The translations under genes and the position numbers were made by a program. DNA of 7,907 bases from Nitrococcus sp. (GTDB lineage: Bacteria; Pseudomonadota; Gammaproteobacteria; Nitrococcales; Nitrococcaceae), in assembly GCA_030452365.1 (NCBI GenBank), contig JAKDMK010000096.1:1-7907 (forward strand). Reading direction: 5' to 3'. The notes under the pieces were generated by a model. That model was not told the origin of the DNA. It ran no database searches and was given only the letters and a program-made list of their open reading frames with translations. Positions 6,324 to 7,907 of this stretch are shown here, in pieces (the stretch's first letter is position 1; each line of letters opens with the position of its first letter).

Positions 6324-6380
6324 TGCAAAACCTCGTTTACCCGGCTGATTCTGGGCATCCGCGAGCGTGTACCGGTAATG

Positions 6381-6989
6381 TTAGCACTCAGTCGAATACT
6401 GCGCCCTGTGCAGATAACGCGCGTGCAGGCGGTCTATCGCGGCATCAAGGCTCGCTAGCGAGCCGGAATTATCGATGATGTCATGCGCCGCCGTCAGCCG
6501 TGCGGCGCGGGAAGCCTGCGCCGCGAGAATGAGATCGATATCCTCGCCAGCGGCATCGCCCCGGGCCAGCAGCCGCTGGCGTTGCAGCATCACCGGGACA
6601 TCGACCACCAGAATTTGATCCACGAGATCGACCATTCCACTCTCCAGCAACAGGGGCACGACGAGTATCGTGTATGGGCCCTCCCGCTGCTCGAGTCGTG
6701 CGATGGCCATGGCGCGGATCAGCGGATGGACAATGTAATTGAGTCGCGCTAGCTCGGCAGGATCAGCAAACACGCGACGGCGCAGTTGCGCGCGATTGAG
6801 CTCACCGCTAGGGGTGAGGGCGGCATTGCCGAAGCAGGTGACGATGCGCGCCAACCCCTCGGAACCCGCGCGAACCACCTCCCGAGCAATCCAATCGGTG
6901 TCGATGATTTCCGCGCCGCGGGCGGCAAAACGGGCGCTGACCGAGCTCTTGCCGCTTGCGATTCCGCCGGTAAGCCCAACGATCAACAT
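6381..6989 (-). CDS. coaE: Dephospho-CoA kinase
   Basis: CoaE phosphorylates the 3'-hydroxyl of dephospho-CoA with ATP, the last step of coenzyme A synthesis, in the cytoplasm. The 202-residue product begins MLIVGLTGGIASGKS, whose P-loop (5-15) is close to the family's standard N-terminus. Other family marks are DTD (30-32), NYIVHP (84-89) and VPLLLESG (111-118). I chose ATG 6989 because it gives the canonical start and has AAGGTGG just upstream; an ATG at 7007 would add six residues. The length is normal. It follows pilD on the same strand with a gap of about 180 bp, an order common in gammaproteobacteria. Confidence 0.95.
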   Translation of the reverse strand: MLIVGLTGGIASGKSSVSARFAARGAEIIDTDWIAREVVRAGSEGLARIVTCFGNAALTPSGELNRAQLRRRVFADPAELARLNYIVHPLIRAMAIARLEQREGPYTILVVPLLLESGMVDLVDQILVVDVPVMLQRQRLLARGDAAGEDIDLILAAQASRAARLTAAHDIIDNSGSLASLDAAIDRLHARYLHRAQYSTEC

Positions 6990-7168
6990 TGTGCGCCACC
7001 TTGCCACCGATGGTCCTGCCAGAGCGCCCCGCCCCGCGCTGACAATGCTTCTGCAAACATCTGTATCGCCGAATACGCTATTTCACCACGCCTCCCGCGA
7101 TATGGCGAGCGCAGCAGCAGTCCCGCTGTCTACTTTACTAAGCGCAGGAGGCGGCTTTCAGAGCAGGA
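6990..7168. other. pilD-coaE intergenic gap
   Basis: This gap of about 180 bp is longer than usual within an operon. It carries the coaE ribosome-binding site (AAGGTGG on the - strand), and I see no clear terminator or promoter hexamers. Open frames on either strand here are antisense extensions of the neighbouring genes' shadows. coaE may have its own promoter. Confidence 0.4.
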
Positions 7169-7907
7169 TCACCGAGCCAATCCAGTGAGGGCAAAATAAG
7201 TGTGCATCAGGTTCTCGCCCCATACTAGATAAATCCAACCGGCGGCGGCGAGAAAGGGGCCGAAGGGTATGGGTTGGTCCCGGTGCCGGCCCAGGCCGGC
7301 AATCAAGGCAATGCCGACCGCGGCGCCTACGACCGAGGCAAGCACCACGATCAGGGGCAGGGACTGCCAGCCAAGCCAGGCACCGAGCATGCCGAGCAGC
7401 TTGAAATCGCCATGCCCCATGCCTTGTTTCCCGGTGAGCCAGCGAAACAGATGATAAATCCCCCAGAATGCGAGATAGCCGGATGCGGCGCCGATAATAG
7501 CCGTGTCCACGGGAACGAAAACGGGTATCAAGCTGAGCAGCAGCCCCAACCATAAGGTCGGCAGCGTAAGGTCGTCGGGCAGTAGCTGATGGTCGAGATC
7601 GATGCCGGCAAGAGCAATGAGTACCCAGGTCAGGATCAATGCGGCGAGTGCCGCGGTGGAAATACCGAAATGCGCCACAACGGTGACCGAGAGGATGCCG
7701 GTGAGCAGCTCTACGGCTGGGTAGCGCGGTGAAATGCGCGCGCCGCAGCTTGAACAGCGCCCGCGCAGGAGCAGATAGCTAACGAGCGGAATGTTCTCCC
7801 AAGGGCGGATACGGTGATGACACAGGGGGCATCGCGATGGCGGCATGAGCAGGTCAAAGCGCTCGCCGTCAGCCGGTTGCATCAGCACGTCCGAGGTGTT
7901 CGTCATG
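7169..7907 (-). CDS. pilD: Type IV prepilin peptidase / N-methyltransferase PilD, 5' end outside window
   Basis: PilD is an inner-membrane aspartic protease that cleaves prepilin and pseudopilin leader peptides and methylates the new N-terminus. From the ATG at 7906 there are 245 residues. The cytoplasmic zinc motif is CPLC (26-29) with CSSC (51-54), separated by RIRPWENIPLVSYL. The catalytic aspartates lie in GIDLDHQLLPDD (101-112) and in GMGHGD (162-167). IPFGPFLA (213-220) is also typical, and several membrane helices are evident. Known PilD proteins are about 285-290 residues, with a first helix and an NVVIHRLP-like motif before this point. The ATG at 7906 is therefore probably an internal Met, and the gene runs past the right edge. 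The stop is TGA at 7171-7169. Confidence 0.93.
   Translation of the reverse strand, partial: MTNTSDVLMQPADGERFDLLMPPSRCPLCHHRIRPWENIPLVSYLLLRGRCSSCGARISPRYPAVELLTGILSVTVVAHFGISTAALAALILTWVLIALAGIDLDHQLLPDDLTLPTLWLGLLLSLIPVFVPVDTAIIGAASGYLAFWGIYHLFRWLTGKQGMGHGDFKLLGMLGAWLGWQSLPLIVVLASVVGAAVGIALIAGLGRHRDQPIPFGPFLAAAGWIYLVWGENLMHTYFALTGLAR

Noticed and set aside
7904..7906. ATG at 7906 as the true pilD start
   Set aside because: PilD proteins normally have about 40-50 more residues, including a first membrane helix, before this point, so the Met is more likely internal.

Overview
The window looks like chromosomal DNA of a GC-rich gammaproteobacterium. The main clue is the right end: a type IV prepilin peptidase (pilD) followed on the same strand by dephospho-CoA kinase (coaE), an order common in gammaproteobacteria. 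A twin-arginine translocase gene (tatA) and a signal-peptide-bearing beta-barrel protein fit a Gram-negative cell. I cannot name a genus from the sequence.

Left region (1-2534, + strand). Two overlapping genes form a compact unit. The first, cut by the left edge, is a haem dioxygenase/peroxidase of the cyclooxygenase superfamily. Its motifs match the plant alpha-dioxygenase (PIOX) branch, which converts fatty acids to 2-hydroperoxides and then shortened aldehydes. The second starts inside the stop codon of the first (ATGA) and encodes a 459-residue nitroreductase-fold (flavin) protein with a long, unusual C-terminal extension. This stretch is visibly GC-richer than the rest and may be acquired. 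The pairing is the most interesting part of the window.

Middle region (2625-5364). On the - strand, two unrecognised membrane proteins are joined by a TAATG overlap. A roughly 250-bp divergent intergenic region follows, holding a perfect 16-bp palindrome, and then tatA on the + strand without tatB or tatC. Convergent to tatA is a beta-barrel outer-membrane protein of the 'transporter / phenol-degradation meta' type.

Intergenic region (5365-5966). About 600 bp without a convincing gene holds two repeat structures. One is a short array with a 23-bp period that resembles insertion-sequence termini. The other is a roughly 145-165 bp MITE-like element with 17-bp terminal inverted repeats and nested internal hairpins.

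Right region (5967-7907, - strand). In transcription order this holds pilD (5' end outside the window), coaE and a small FKBP-type prolyl isomerase. These are ordinary housekeeping genes.
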